Source: Letharia columbiana
Lineage: Eukaryota > Ascomycota > Lecanoromycetes > Lecanorales > Parmeliaceae
Direction: 5' to 3'
NCBI RefSeq assembly: GCF_014066305.1
Contig: NW_023501044.1
Location: forward strand, 186,001 to 250,000
Length of the DNA stretch: 64,000 nucleotides
The position numbers and the translations under genes are program-made. This document shows positions 46,978 to 58,925 of this stretch, one piece after another (the first letter of the stretch is position 1; each line of letters begins with the position of its first letter). The notes beneath the pieces were generated by a model. It saw only the letters and a program-made list of their open reading frames with translations, did not search any database and had not been told where the DNA came from.

Positions 46978-47714
46978 ATGGACAACGACATGCCTGATTG
47001 GACCGATGACATCGTTTTGGGGCTCTACTCATCATTCCGCCCGATGATGTCGATCAGGGCGATACCGGACCCGGCATGCATGGTGATCAGACGGGTCAGG
47101 TTGCGCAGGTTTTTTGTTTCACTGGCTGACATAGGGGCGCAGAAACATTTACTTTTACCCTGCCACGCACCTGGACTCGCTTAGCGATGATGAGCCTCTC
47201 GGATGATACAAACCAGTCGACGTTGCAGAATGGCCTTCAACCACCGTCCATGCATGGCACAATCAGCAGCTCGTAAGCCAGCATAAACCCTACGATTACC
47301 CAAAAGTCGCAAAGATACGACATCGCTGCCGGACGCGTAGACTTGGATCGCGAAGGAGCCTTGGCTCAAGTGGGTCTCGGAAATGACACCATCGCAAGCC
47401 AAGACCAGCATCGGCACCGTGGTCGTCCAAGCAACCTTGAGACATCAGAAGCCGTGTTGGACCCCGTTCTACTTCAACAGGCGCCAGCCTCGACAGTCTC
47501 TCCAATCGAGGCAGGGCGAAATGTTTCCACGCAAGACTCCCATGAGCTGGAAACCCTCGTATTTGATCAGGCTCGTACTTGCACGACTTGTCCCGATGGC
47601 CATTTTGATGACTACTGGCGCTATTTCGAAAAACCACTGGGAGTCCGATCTTCTATTATTAATAGGTGTCTCGATGAGAGGACCTTTGGCTGCCGTATTC
47701 CTGGCTGTCAATAA
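46978..47714 (+). pseudogene. Hypothetical protein gene, probably broken
   Basis: A frame opens MDNDMPDWTDDIVLGLYSSF at 46978 (Met upstream at 46855 also in frame). It leaves register near 47040; the alternative register reads PDDVDQGDTGPGMHGDQTGQ. A later frame, 47343-47714, reads RVDLDREGALAQVG, then VLLQQAPASTVSP, then CTTCPDGHFDDYWRYFEK, and ends CRIPGCQ. The acidic start and the Cys-containing middle resemble short fungal zinc-finger-like regulators, but I cannot name the family and no clean splice joins the parts. It could be a two-exon gene with a small intron near 47095-47135 (branch CTGAC, acceptor TAG), or a degenerate gene. Confidence in any coding function is low. Confidence 0.3.
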
Positions 47715-47735
47715 AGAATAAAGAATGATGCGAGA

Positions 47736-48083
47736 GTGGCCACCGTATTCCTGGCTGTTCAATGGACAACAAAGAATGATGCGAGAGAGCACTACGATAA
47801 TCTGCCCAAGCGTCTTGGGCATGAGAACGACCGATCCCATTACGGCAAGCCTGGAGATTGGAGATGCCGCGAGACCGGATGCGAATTCGTCACGAAACGC
47901 GGGGGCGACCTCGAACGTCAGTCCTTGTCCTCATGGTTAAAGCGACACAAACGAAAGGCATATCAGCGAAGCTGCTTATTAATCTGCTTTGATATTTTAA
48001 GCTTATCTACTCCACTCTATATACTCCTTACTCATTGCTCCGCTCTACTATTCAAAGTCACCATTTATTTCGCTCCGCAATGA
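47736..48083 (+). CDS. Possible short C2H2-like zinc-finger protein
   Basis: A 115-codon frame containing NDAREHYDNLPKRLGH followed by WRCRETGCEFVTKRGGDLER, a C-x4-C start of a C2H2-like finger with the basic WLKRHKRK segment after it. The second His pair is not in the canonical spacing (HxxxH is missing), so the finger is degenerate. The start is uncertain. Upstream (47690-47790) a roughly 50-bp tandem duplication (CCGTATTCCTGGCTGT ... AAGAATGATGCGAGAG) complicates the frame, and this may be the 3' exon of the gene just upstream. The C-terminal third (SCLLICFDILSLSTPLY onward) looks non-coding. Treat as tentative. Confidence 0.3.
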   Translation: MATVFLAVQWTTKNDAREHYDNLPKRLGHENDRSHYGKPGDWRCRETGCEFVTKRGGDLERQSLSSWLKRHKRKAYQRSCLLICFDILSLSTPLYILLTHCSALLFKVTIYFAPQ

Positions 48084-48266
48084 TATATCTCACTGCCTTG
48101 GGAACGGAGAAATCTGTTTCGGAAGCTGATTTCATGAGAGTCGAAAGATATTGAGCTATGTATTTTGAATCGAAAAGCAAACTTCATGGTCATTGAAATA
48201 TGTACGTAGAAAGCGAAGAAAGCAAATCCTCCGCTTCCTCCCAACCGCGCGAATTGCAAGCGTTGT

Positions 48267-51200
48267 TTAAGCCTCCTCGAACAAAGCAATCGTCTGACAA
48301 AAGTTAGACATATTGTCACTCTCGTTCACAACCCCAGTTCCATCGACAGTGACCATATTCGTACTCGCCTTGGTGCTCAGGGCCCATAGGTAGATTGCCG
48401 TGCTGCACTCAATGCTAACCACTAATCATTCGGAGTCAGTATTTTACGGTTGAAGAGCAAGACATGTTTCTCTGCTATGTCTTAAAACTCGGGAAAGGGT
48501 ATGAAAGGGGAAGAAGTAACTCAGAAAGGGGAAAGGGCACTTACTGTTGACTTGACAGCTTTCGGTAGCGAGGCACGTCTGATCATAATTATCGAAGAAT
48601 GAATATAACCCTGCGCCATAGACAAGGATATCACTGGAAGCGAAGATGCGCAGACCCCACGCTTTCTCGCAGCCGGCATCGCCGTTGCAGGAGCTGAAGT
48701 CGGGGTCGAAGTAGGTGTCGCTGGGCGTGAAACCGCCGTTAAGGGCTGTGGGATTGGATTGCATATATGGTGTTTCGGATTGGATGACCCCAGCATAGAC
48801 ATTTTGAGCATTGGCGAACTCGAAGTTGTAGAGCTGGCTGTGCTCAGAGCTGGTGCCGTACATCCAGACTGGTCCTTGCGATTCGACGAGAATGCCGCGA
48901 CCGTTATAAATATTGATCTGGTTGTGGTCGGCGAGGTCAAGCTCGTGGTCGGCAACCCAAAACCAGTTGTTTTCGAGGTAGATAGTCGCTTTAGTGGTGA
49001 CGTGCAGGAGAAGAAAGGCACCTTCACAGTTCGCGTTGTAGTTGGCCGTGACATTGGGGTTCTTGGCACAAGTGTTGCTTTGCAAGCTAGTGCCAGCCGA
49101 GCCACCGATGCGCATATGGACATCCCACATGCCCGAGGCACCTTGAGAGGACTCGGCGACATTCCATTCCACCATGACTGCACCTGGGGCTGGCCCTTTG
49201 GTCTCGAAGATGAGATCGCTCATTTCGACCGCGCCGGTGTCGCCTGGTTGGCCGACTTGGAAGACGGGAGCTGGCGATGCTTGATTGGCGAATGCGGTAC
49301 CGGAAGCCATGATTAGGGGCCATATTTCCCCAGTCATCTTGATGTTACTGGGGACTTTGACCGTGGAAGTGACAACATAGGCACCGTGATCGAAGTAGAG
49401 AATCTGATCAGATTTGAGACCGTTCATGGCTGATTGCAAGGCGGCAGTGTCGTCGGATACTCCATCACCTTTGGCTCCGGCCGATTTCACGCTAACGAAG
49501 GATGAGGATGCGACACTTTCATACTGGGGCTTGGAGCGCTCGAAGATATTGGAGTCATCCATGAGAATAGCGGGTTTGGTAGCTGCGGTCAATGGCCCTT
49601 GGATCGTTGTGCTGGAGGCTGACGCAGCCGCACTTGCGCATGTTGCGGCAGATGCAGAGCCGTCATCGCCGGTGGTATATGCGTGACCTTGGGCCCATGA
49701 CGAGACCACGGAACCACCTGCGAGGATCGTTTCCCCAGTGTAGCTGACTATGGCATCCGTACTGCCGGTGAAATCGCAATTGTCAATGACGAGCGTGTTG
49801 CCGGTGGTCGGAGTATTGCCAGTCGTGCTGAAGGCTGTGATGATACCTTTTGGCGTTCCGACGAACTTGCTGTCTTGGACTAGGACGGAGCCCACGGTCT
49901 GGTTGGTTGGGGTGTTTGACATATTTACGCCAACCCCGCGCACTCGCGCGCGAGTCAGCTTCCCTTCCGCAACTATTTGAATAACTAGAGAAAGGAAGGA
50001 CTGGGAAACTTACGTTGTTGACTGTGATAGACTTGAGGTTCCATACCCAGTTCCACTAGACAAATTTCAGAGTCAGCTTCCCATCTGTAGATAAAGGTTT
50101 GAAAAGTGATTCTCGAACATGAAGGAAGAACTCGGAAAAGTGCCTTACATTCATATAGACGGCGGTGTTGCAGTTGTTGAAGGTCAAATTTCGGGTAGTA
50201 AACTGCTGGTTTCCGACGAACACTATCACATTTCAGAGTCAGCATTCCCATCGTTAGATAAAGGTTTGAGTAACTAGACATGGTTGGGGAGTAAGAAGTC
50301 GAAAACCAGTCTCAACAGCACGTTTCGGAGTCAGCATCCCCGTTCGTAGATGAAAGTTTCTTTATCTACGAATGGTAATGCAGACTCGAAATGTGCTAGA
50401 AGGAAGGAAGAAAAAGATAACTTACTGCCGTAGTTGCCCCCATTGAAGACCAGGTCAGAGTAGAATCCACCCGAACCGTTGTCCATGAAGATGCCTTCTT
50501 GATGGTTGTCGGTGCCACCTTGAACCATTTCAAAGACGATGTTCTGCAGGCTGGTAGCCTGAGCAACTTGCCAGTGGATACATGCGCCAGTAGTAGCAGG
50601 CATGGAAGTAATGTCAATGACGAAGTTCCGGACTTGGCGATAGACTAGTTCGTCAGAGTCAGCATTACTCTTTTGGGAGGGAAATCTGAATCGCGAAACA
50701 TGTCTTATGAGCAGAGAAATCTTGAGATATGTCTGACGACTCATAAGACAGCACGAATGGGGAAGGATTGCCTCGGAAAATGTAACTTACAGTTGTTTTG
50801 GTTGGTGTACCAGTTAGCGCCCTTCGTGTATGGGTCAGAATCGATGACGGCGATACCCGTGAAGCTGGCTGATGCTTTGATCGTGGGGATAGTAACAGCA
50901 TCGCCTATGAACTGGGAATAATAGGACTGGATGATAGGCGCGCTAACCAGGTATGTTCCTGGTGGAAAGTACACAATAGCTGGGGTTACTGTGCTGGAAT
51001 CGCAGCCTAGACCGCAGCGATTGCCATCGGTAATGGCGCTATTAATCGCTGCGGTGTCGTCGGTGGTGCCATCTCCAGTTGCACCATAGTCCTGGACATT
51101 ACGGAAGACCTTGTAAGATGCGTCGCCGAATGCAACAGTACCTTGGCGCTGGATGTTGGCAACCCAGTACGACGATGAGGTTGAGGCGACTTTGCTGTGG

Positions 51201-51307
51201 GTGGTGACGTTGGAGGTCATCGGCACAGCTTCAACCGGTGAAGTCGAGACGGAAAGAAGGAGGACGCGAAGGGTGACGAACAGCGCTGCTGCTGAAAAGG
51301 GGACCAT
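48267..51307 (-). CDS. GH55 exo-beta-1,3-glucanase, six exons
   Basis: Secreted glycoside hydrolase family 55 enzyme, expected to release glucose or gentiobiose from beta-1,3-glucan. Exons (minus): 50791-51307, 50426-50644, 50149-50222, 50014-50055, about 48545-49958, 48267-48421; about 800 residues. The first ~28 residues (MVPFSAAALFVTLRVLLLSV) are a signal peptide. Two parallel beta-helix halves each open with the Pectate_lyase_3-like motif: NVQDYGATGDGTTDDTAAIN near residue 85 and VKSAGAKGDGVSDDTAALQS in exon 5. Splicing gives typical GH55 joins (NQNNFYRQVRNFVIDIT; WNWVWNLKSITVNN) and the standard tail SNFCQTIALFEEA-stop. Most introns use GTAAG donors, CTGAC branch sites and TAG acceptors. 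The exon-5 acceptor is uncertain: the in-frame choice is AAG before 49958, while the expected-looking GAG closer to 49945 would leave the frame off by two. A catalytic Glu was not assigned. Confidence 0.85.
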
Positions 51308-53009
51308 GATGATGAGATCTTTTGTGTTGAAGTTGCGGTGGTGAAGGTTGGTGAAGATGGAAAAGAAAGACTTAAGGTCAGAAGATATCAGCGAACCAGC
51401 GCTGAGATGTAGTTATGATTAGGAGACACAAAGATAATTGTGGGCTAACAATGAACGTTCGATGTTGTTGATGAAAGGAGATGTGACAAAGAAAGACTTG
51501 GCAGGTGCCAGAAGTGAAAGGACTGTGCGTTAGATAATACAAAGAGGTCGTCTAGGTAGCAACGCGCTTGAGCAATGGTGAATGTGTCATGAAGACAAAG
51601 AATAGCATCGAGGATGGGGCAATGCCTATTCATGAAGACAAAGAATAGCATCGAGGATGGGGCAATGCCTATTGTAGGGTAAAAGGTATGAAACAGCTTA
51701 CAAGTGAAGGGGGCTTTGGTCTTGCGTTTGCCGCGCGTTGATTTGATATAAGAGCTCCTGGGTCTTGACCCTCCCTCCCTGCGCCCTGCCTGGATATATA
51801 GGCACCGCCTTCCCCGCCATGGCCTTCCTGATCCGCATACTGAGGAGACGGACATGCTGCCCACGCAAGTGGCCATTCGAGTCACATTCAAAGGCATCAG
51901 GGGATGGTCGGGGTAAGAATGGACCAGTCATGTGTAAGGCTGTGTGTTCAGGAATGGAGGTTGAGATGAACCCTAGTGTTGAGAACCTTGCGCCGGTTCG
52001 TGCCCCCTCACCCGGCGGTAGGCTGCGAATAGAAGCCCGAAACACCACTGTGACCATCGGATTTGTTCTGGTCTACTTGCTATGAAACTTTAACCGTAAG
52101 TATTACCATAGTCTGGCGACCGCCCTTAGGAAGCACTGAGAGTAAGCGGTCAATAGACAGTCAAATGAAGGTGGACCCTTATTTCCGAAACAACGATAAG
52201 ACCTGCAGGCAAAACATGCGCGTCCTTTGGACCTCAGAGAATGAATGGCTGGCAAAGAAATGAAACGAGTGTTCTTGCGAGTATCATTTTGGTTGAATAA
52301 GTGGCATGTGGTTGATCTGAGTGGCTGGCTATTTTGTCTTGAAGCGCCGGCAGTCGCCCGCGCTAGGCAGGGTATCTAGAGCAACCAACCATTTGGGCAG
52401 TTCGGAGTTCCTTCCGAGATCTTTCACATTTTGGCCTTCGTGCTCGGCCTGCAAATCTAATGATCATGGACATGGATGACGACGATGACATTGTTCTTGC
52501 TTTGTTCTACCACGGATGCACTCGTTACATGGCGACCTTCTCTGCATTCGATTCATCTCTTTCCGATCATCCTTATGCATAGCAGGACACGCCGGAGAAA
52601 AGAGCACAAGTCATTCCCTATGGACGCATGATTTATGAACCCTGAAGCCCATTACTTGACCCCACACCGTGATTGACTAAGTTTTATTTTTGACGAGCTA
52701 AGCTAGGAAGTTCAGGTGCGAAAACGGCGAATAATATACCCCAGGTTTCTTAGCATATTTCCCCGCAAGCTAGCAGCGCGCTCGTGCGTAGGGTGACTTG
52801 CATCGGAAGCTATGAAACAATGTTTTGGTGTCATGGGTACTGCCGAGAGCCTGAGGATGCTGATTTGCCGCCCAAAGAGATTGTGACCAGCCATGCTTTG
52901 GACTCGTTTGATTGCCTTAAATTTCTGCCGTTGGTCCGGTACCTCGCATTGACTTCTGTGCTCCTTTTCATTAATAGACAGCCTCCTGGTAAATTAGATG
53001 TCCCGGAGC
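51308..53009. other. Intergenic with tandem duplication
   Basis: 1.7 kb between the GH55 start and the aminotransferase end. It contains GH55 promoter sequence, a 43-bp perfect tandem duplication (51588-51673), and short frames without domains (minus 51445-51897 and 51698-52057; plus 51765-52085; a 40-codon acidic MIMDMDDDDDIVLALFYHG frame at 52460-52582). No supported gene. Confidence 0.4.
51588..51673. repeat. 43-bp tandem duplication
   Basis: CATGAAGACAAAGAATAGCA through GGGGCAATGCCTATT is repeated back to back, the second copy starting at 51631. Confidence 0.9.
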
Positions 53010-54520
53010 TCAACGGTGTCGCTCTACCAGGAAGCTGCTTCCTTCTCGCGGGGATGGTGTCGCTTCCTCTTGCTGGCGCTGATTCCTTTGCATCCTGCCG
53101 ATCACCTGAGCAAGGCGCTGGATACCCTCGGCCAGCATTGCCTCCTCTTCCCACGAAAAGCATACTCTGACCTTCCTCTCGAGGTCTACTGCCTTCTCAT
53201 CGCCATAGACCGCAAAGATGGGCCCAGGCGCTATGATGAGGTTCTCCTCTTGCTGTGCACGCACTGCAACCTCTTCGGCTTGCATCGGAGCGGGCAGCGA
53301 CAGCCAGATGAAGTAGCCACCCACCACGTCACGAGTTGTCTGAGGTAGTTTCACTCCCAAGGGCAGTAGATGTTCTTCAATGGCCGTGATCATGCTTTGG
53401 TATCGCCGGGCATACGTAGGTTGTAAAGTTTTGAAGATGTGACGCTGCAGTTCGCCTGACTCGATGAGGTTTGACACAAAAGTGGAGGTCAGCTGTGAGG
53501 GTGCCCCACCGGACTTCGACGATCCACTACCATGCATGTCAACAAGGGTCGACAGTAATTGCCACTGTAAAGCTTACACTTGAGAAGTCCCCCAAGCAAA
53601 CTTCTGTGTACCCTCCAGCCAGCCTGTTCGACACCCCGGCCCTGCTATCTTACTGAAGCTGCCATTGCTGACGGCATTTCCAAATCCGTCAGAGCCCTCC
53701 CTTTCGGCACCGCCTTCCAATGTCCGATCGATGTCGACAAGACGAGGCAGATAGGCATGCTCTCTGCTAGGCTGAACGGCAGTCTTGTCCGTGGGCCATT
53801 GTAGCATATCGTAGACATCATCCGTGATGATACAAGCATCGTACTCGCGGGCGACTTGGACGAGCTCCTCACGACGTTGGAGACTCATGATCCTAGACGA
53901 CGGGTTGCTGAACGTAGGAACGGCATATATGAGATGCCGATAGATCTTGCTCCATGGTCGTGTAGGTTTCAGAGTCTGATAAAGACGAGCTCAGCAGAGT
54001 GTTCTACCTTGAATCTTCTCCTGTGTCATACCGGCTGCGTGTTGCCTTCTGCCTGCGCCTTCATCTCACTTTGGTGCAACGCTTTTCTCAGGTATTCAAC
54101 ATCAACCCCCTCTTCATCTTCGGGCACAGACCGCAGCCGACCATGAAAGCCACTGTCCTCAAAGATCCGACAAGCGTGGAAGTATGTTGGGGACACCATC
54201 CATACATTCCTCGTGAAAAGCGGGTCTGAAAAGACTTGGAGAATGCATGCTAGGTTCTGGCTGGCCCCTCCAGTAATGCAGATTCGCTCGGCCGATATCC
54301 GGCTGAGGGGCTGGTAGAATTGCGTAAGCCAGTCGGCGATGTGTGCTCGCAACGGTCCATATCCATCATCAGGTCCGTAAAGGAGACCGGGGGTGGAGAT
54401 GTCAGCATTGGAGAGAGCAATAGAGGAGGCTATCTTGATCTGGACCGCGGGCAGCAGAAACGGATTTGGCCATCCCTTCAGTAGATCGATAAGAGACCAA
54501 GGCTTGGAGGAACCAGTCAT
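53010..54520 (-). CDS. PLP-dependent aminotransferase, class I/II
   Basis: Cytosolic or mitochondrial pyridoxal-phosphate enzyme of fold type I, moving an amino group between an amino acid and a 2-oxo acid; substrate unknown. Exons (minus): 54032-54520, 53578-53975, 53010-53526; 467 residues. Splice checks: exon 1 ends NTQP before GTATGA; exon 2 starts TLKPTRPW and ends TSQ-GT; exon 3 starts GSSKSGGAPS. The fold is complete: LLYGPDDGYGPLRAHIADWL and GGASQNLACIL near residues 47-110, SPTYFHACRIFED, AVPTFSNPSSR with Asn187, IITDDVYD with Asp215 and Tyr218, SNGSFSKIAGPGCRTGW with the likely Schiff-base Lys272 and Arg279, then GGYFIWLSLP. The nearest type is the 2-aminoadipate/aromatic (ARO8/MocR-like) group. 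No signal peptide. No premature stops, unlike the regulator and transporter 8 kb upstream. Confidence 0.88.
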
Positions 54521-55956
54521 CTTATGCGTGAATCAGGTTGTTGTCTCAAAGTAGGTGAAGGGTGACGATTATTGGTAGATGGATGACTAATAATAAGCCT
54601 TCAAGATTACTCGTAGAAGATTAGGGAATCATTTTCTACTTGGGTTCGGGAGCGTTGCATCCTCTCGCTCTCGCCGAACTCTCGACATACCAGCCTTGCT
54701 TTACTTGCGATCCTTCGTTATTGTTCCAGAGCTGCTCAGTTGGTGGCCTGGTATTATCTGCGTCTTGCAGTCGATCATCGATTGCTGCGCTTGAGAGGAT
54801 ATGGGCAACGGAGCCAGCTGATAGCGATGATCGGCAGAGTTTCAACGTAATGCGAGAGAGACAATGGCGGCCATTTCAGCCATTCGGATCCCTGTGCTCC
54901 CGCTTCTTTCAGGGTGGGTCGTCCGCAAATGGTTCTTTTGCTGTCTATCAATCGCCATTTCGAGGCGACGAGGCATCAAGGGTCGCAGAAAAGAGATGCA
55001 TTTTCAATATTACTATCTGAACGTTTGATCATTTGCTACAAGCTCCTTTTCCCTTTGAAAACCCCTCTGCTCTTCATCGTCTTATTGTGTATCCTGACGT
55101 ATGATATTCTATGGTTTTATTGAAACAATACTCTGTCGCTGAGAGCAAGACTCCAATATGTTTACTATTTGACATGATTTTCAAGATCCCGCCGTTGGCG
55201 CTGGGTACCCCGTCAGGAAGCAGTCCGATCATACGGGTAATGATCCTGCAAGACCTCGAGTGAACTTTTACATTTCAACCTGCTCTATTGTATGGCCTGG
55301 ATCTCTCATCGACGTCTCCCCACCCACCATGCATGAGTCCTTTCGAGCTGGACAAGCTCGGAGGATCATGAAAAGGCGTCAGCCCGACGCAGCTCCCAGA
55401 GGACTTGATAACGGGTTCTGCTCGTGCCCTGCGCAGTGTACCCGGACGATGGAAACCCACGAATGACGGTGCCTTACAAACAAATGCGATTTGAGCATTC
55501 AACCATACGCGTAGCTTCACCAACACACGAGGTCAGGCTTACGGACGTGAACATCGAAGGATTGTCAAGATTCCATATCTGACCTACGAACCCGACGGCA
55601 ATCCAGGAATCCCTTCGGAAACAGATAGGATTTCAAAATTCTGCCTTACAAAGAAAAATCGGAATGTGGAGCGCGGACCAACCGACGTCTCACATAATAC
55701 GGGGTTGATAAGTATATATGAAATATATGAAGACAGTAAAATATACGCATAAACTACGTTGTTTCTCTTTCCATGGATTTGAATTTCACTAGATCGATAA
55801 CGAAAACCATGTCACGATAGTCTAATGTTGATTTACTTTGATCTAACTGGAATGTCTGTTTAGCACGTGGTCTCCACCAAACCTAATCAATTACGCCTTG
55901 GAGGGCGAGAGGTTAGCGCACCGCTAGCGTTCGCGTCTTTATGGTACTAATAGCCA
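54521..55956. other. Intergenic, no supported gene
   Basis: Separates the divergent aminotransferase and ferric reductase starts and probably contains both promoters. Short frames (plus 54640-55020, 55260-55466) have no domain. Some AT-richness at 55700-55860. Confidence 0.4.
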
Positions 55957-58273
55957 ATGTCCCCCAAGTTTACGGGGCTGTCCATATGGACCAGCCTTCG
56001 AGAATGGACCATCATCGCAATGAAAAGGATCACACCAAGGACTTGCTTATGGCCATTAACTGGAAGTCTCATAGCTTCCTTTGCTCTATCTCTCGGTCTC
56101 ACATTTCGATCCGATCACCACTGCTATGCAGGAACTTGCGGAGAGTGGCTATTTCCGCTCCAGGCGCGACTTCACATCGTCGTTTGGTACTGCTGGCTTT
56201 CCCTCTCCGTCACAATGCTGGCCCTGCGAGCCTTCCATCCATCTATACGGCGTAGCCTCCATAAACAACTTTACACCAACCAATTACCCATCATTCGAAA
56301 ATCTTTGACAATTAGCGGAGTGCTGGTCATCCTTTGGGTCTTGAGTCTTTACGGCATCCTCATTGGCATATGGTGGCTGCGTCTGCGAGGGTACTTCGTG
56401 ACCAGGGGAGAACAGGGTGGGATGATGAATGGAAATCGGCGTGTGGCCGCTGTTGCCTTGACAGGCCAGTACGACTTCCCTAGCCTCGCACTTCCTTCTT
56501 TGAACGCCTTGGAGTTCTTGAGGCATGTTTCGGGACTCCCGCATGTTTTTCATGATTCCATTTTCCGGCCATAAAGGATATTCGCTGACTGGAGAACGTC
56601 GACAGTATCTGCGATGTCACCATGGGAATGGTCCTACTTCCGGTTGCTAGAAACGTGAGTTATCGCATCCAAAACATTTCCTTCTGATTCGTACTACGTG
56701 TCGGGTAGCGAGACTTGTCGCAGGAGTACAATATCCTAGGAACCTGTTTCACACCTCGGTTCTCATTACAAAAGAGAACTGCTGACCCCGAAGTCATCCA
56801 GAGCGCTTTGTCCTCATTCTTCAGACTGTCAGCATCAACTACGTATGCCTTTCACATGATCCAGGCATACGTCCTATTCGCTCTGGTGGTGGTCCATGGT
56901 TTACTCTACGCATCATGGGTCGCGGCCTACAACCACGCCCGAAACCTAGCCCACTTACCTTCGGTCTTCCCAGTACTGAACCCCACATATTTGTATCACG
57001 AGGTCTGGCCCGGCAATACGTCCTCACTTGGTATCTGGAGGGCGTCGCTCATCTTCACTGGGTTCACGACTAGTTTGATTATGCTGGCTGTCTTCATCAC
57101 CACGTTCCCAGTCATAAGGCGAAAGCATTTCAATGTCTTTTACTTTACACACTTGCTGATGATAATAGCCGTCGTCGTCATTTGCCTGCACGCGAGTACG
57201 ATGTTCTACTGCACAGCACCTGGATTAGCCATGTGGGTACTCGACTGGGGCATGCGGATCTATGAGCTGAGTGGGAAGATGGACAGTACTTTGGTAGCTG
57301 TTGGTAAAGGGTGGTTCTGTCTGAATGTACCACTGCCACGGAATCGACTCAAAGGTTGCGCATGTCACTCTCCGCTTGCTCATTTCCACATACACCACAC
57401 CGAATCCTCCATACGAGAAATCCACCCTTTCACAACCATTACGCACCTGGCCTCACAGAAGCTTTCTTCATCGGACTCAGACAAGAACATTATGATCCAA
57501 TTTCTCTTCCGCAAAAGTAAAGCATCGAGTTACTCCACGTCCATGACAGAACAAACTCCTGAAAGGCGTCTAAAGAGACAATGGACGAACAAACTTGCCG
57601 ACCTCGTTGATGAAGTGACAGTAGACCTGTCGCCACCATCGGAAAGGATGGAAGAATCAGATCTCCAAAGACAGCGACTTTCCACCCAGTACCAAACCAC
57701 TCTTCGGCTTGAAGGGCCATACTTCACGCCTGCTAATCCAGCAAGTTACGATACTGTCATCTGCCTCGTCGCTGGCACAGGCGTCACCGGAGCCATCGCC
57801 ATCGCTGCAGCATTCCGCCGACAGTCCACGATAGAGGCCTTGGAGCCAGAAACAACCATGTTTGGGCATGAGAAGATACGCGGCGCCCCGTTAGAGCGAA
57901 ACTTTTCCATTTCAAGCTTCTTGGCACCTTCAGGGGCGGCGAGCATTTGGAAGCGATGTGTGGTCGTGTGGAGTGTGCGGGAGGCTGATTACATCGATCT
58001 CCCTTTCTGGCACGGTAAGCAAGGATCCTCTGTCTTTGATCCGATTGACGATCTGACTTTGCAGTAGTGAACACGACACCTGGGCTAGAGGTGCGCGCCT
58101 TCCTAACCGGAAAAGGTCGCGATCGCCTTAACATGGATGAGACGATCGGTTCGATAATGGGGAATGGGGGTAGGACTTGGGTTTATATCTCGGGGCCAAA
58201 CCCGTTCATTGAAGCTGGAGAGAAGGCTTGTCGGCGATCTGGTGTGGACTTCTTTGGTGCACGGTGGGCTTGA
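55957..58273 (+). CDS. Ferric (metallo)reductase, FRE-type
   Basis: Plasma-membrane heme/FAD/NADPH reductase that reduces Fe3+ (or Cu2+) outside the cell before uptake. Exons 55957-56468, 56606-56654, 56802-58014, 58065-58273; 660 residues, close to the family norm. Splicing of exon 1 and exon 2 gives LTGHICDVTMGMVLLPVARN, and exon 3 begins SALSSFFRLSASTTYAFH. Heme ligands fit two His pairs, His205/His219 and His304/His317, on adjacent helices. The FAD motif HPFT is at 395-398. The NADPH glycine motif VAGTGVTGAI is in the C-terminal half and the closing segment is WVYISGPNPFIEAGEKAC. N-terminal helices at about 33-50, 70-92 and 115-142. The start MSPKF is preferred over an overlapping out-of-frame ATG at 55941. 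The 3' end lies about 650 bp from the DUF8004-type gene. Confidence 0.9.
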
Positions 58274-58925
58274 TGACGTTATGACCCAGCGAGCAGTGCA
58301 TAAATTCATGCAACGCAAATCCTGCAGGTCGAAATTCAAACGTAAAGATCTAGACTGGACCGTGGCTCTTACTGACGTCATTCCGTATTCCAAAGCAAAT
58401 TGTGATCAGGAATGACGTTGAGGAATTACGAGACCATTTCATAGAGTGTAATGCAGGAATCTGACCCGCATGATTCAATAATGTCTGAAGCATCTGGTGC
58501 ATCATTGCTATGTATGTTGTTCATCGGGATGATCAGTGAGAAAGTTCATGCCAAGCAAGCCGGAGCTTTTACCCCGGATCTCCCGGTTAATCCGCGGGCG
58601 TCGTCAAATTTTCCTTGTTGTCGAACGGGCACAGCAAACTAAAGTACATAACAAAAGCCTACGTCGTTCCTTTCTCTGGCAGACCAGTATCTTTATCTGA
58701 GCAGCGTCACTCCCTTGGGCAGTCGGCTTCGTCTTACTACATGGAGTACTCGGGAGCTCAACGACTTTCGGCAAGCTGCCGCGTGGCCCTTTTTACATCC
58801 ACTTTGTCTCAGCCTCGTATCGTTTTCGAAGAAAAGCTGTGTGCGTGAGACCAGGATCGAAGGACCTCCGGACCCTCAGCTACTGACTTGCAAGTATAAT
58901 CCTAAAACTCTCCTTCTGTTTGCGA
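58274..58925. other. Intergenic, nothing recognised
   Basis: Contains the downstream region of the ferric reductase and the promoter of the next gene. Frames at 58451-58642 and 58715-59218 are shadows or chance. Confidence 0.4.

Noticed and set aside
42256..54520. Secondary-metabolite cluster (regulator, transporter, aminotransferase)
   Set aside because: No backbone enzyme (PKS, NRPS, terpene synthase) is visible; regulator and transporter are broken while the aminotransferase is intact and separated by GH55.
54640..55020. 126-codon ORF between aminotransferase and ferric reductase
   Set aside because: No family match seen, overlaps an opposite-strand frame, and lies in a likely promoter region.
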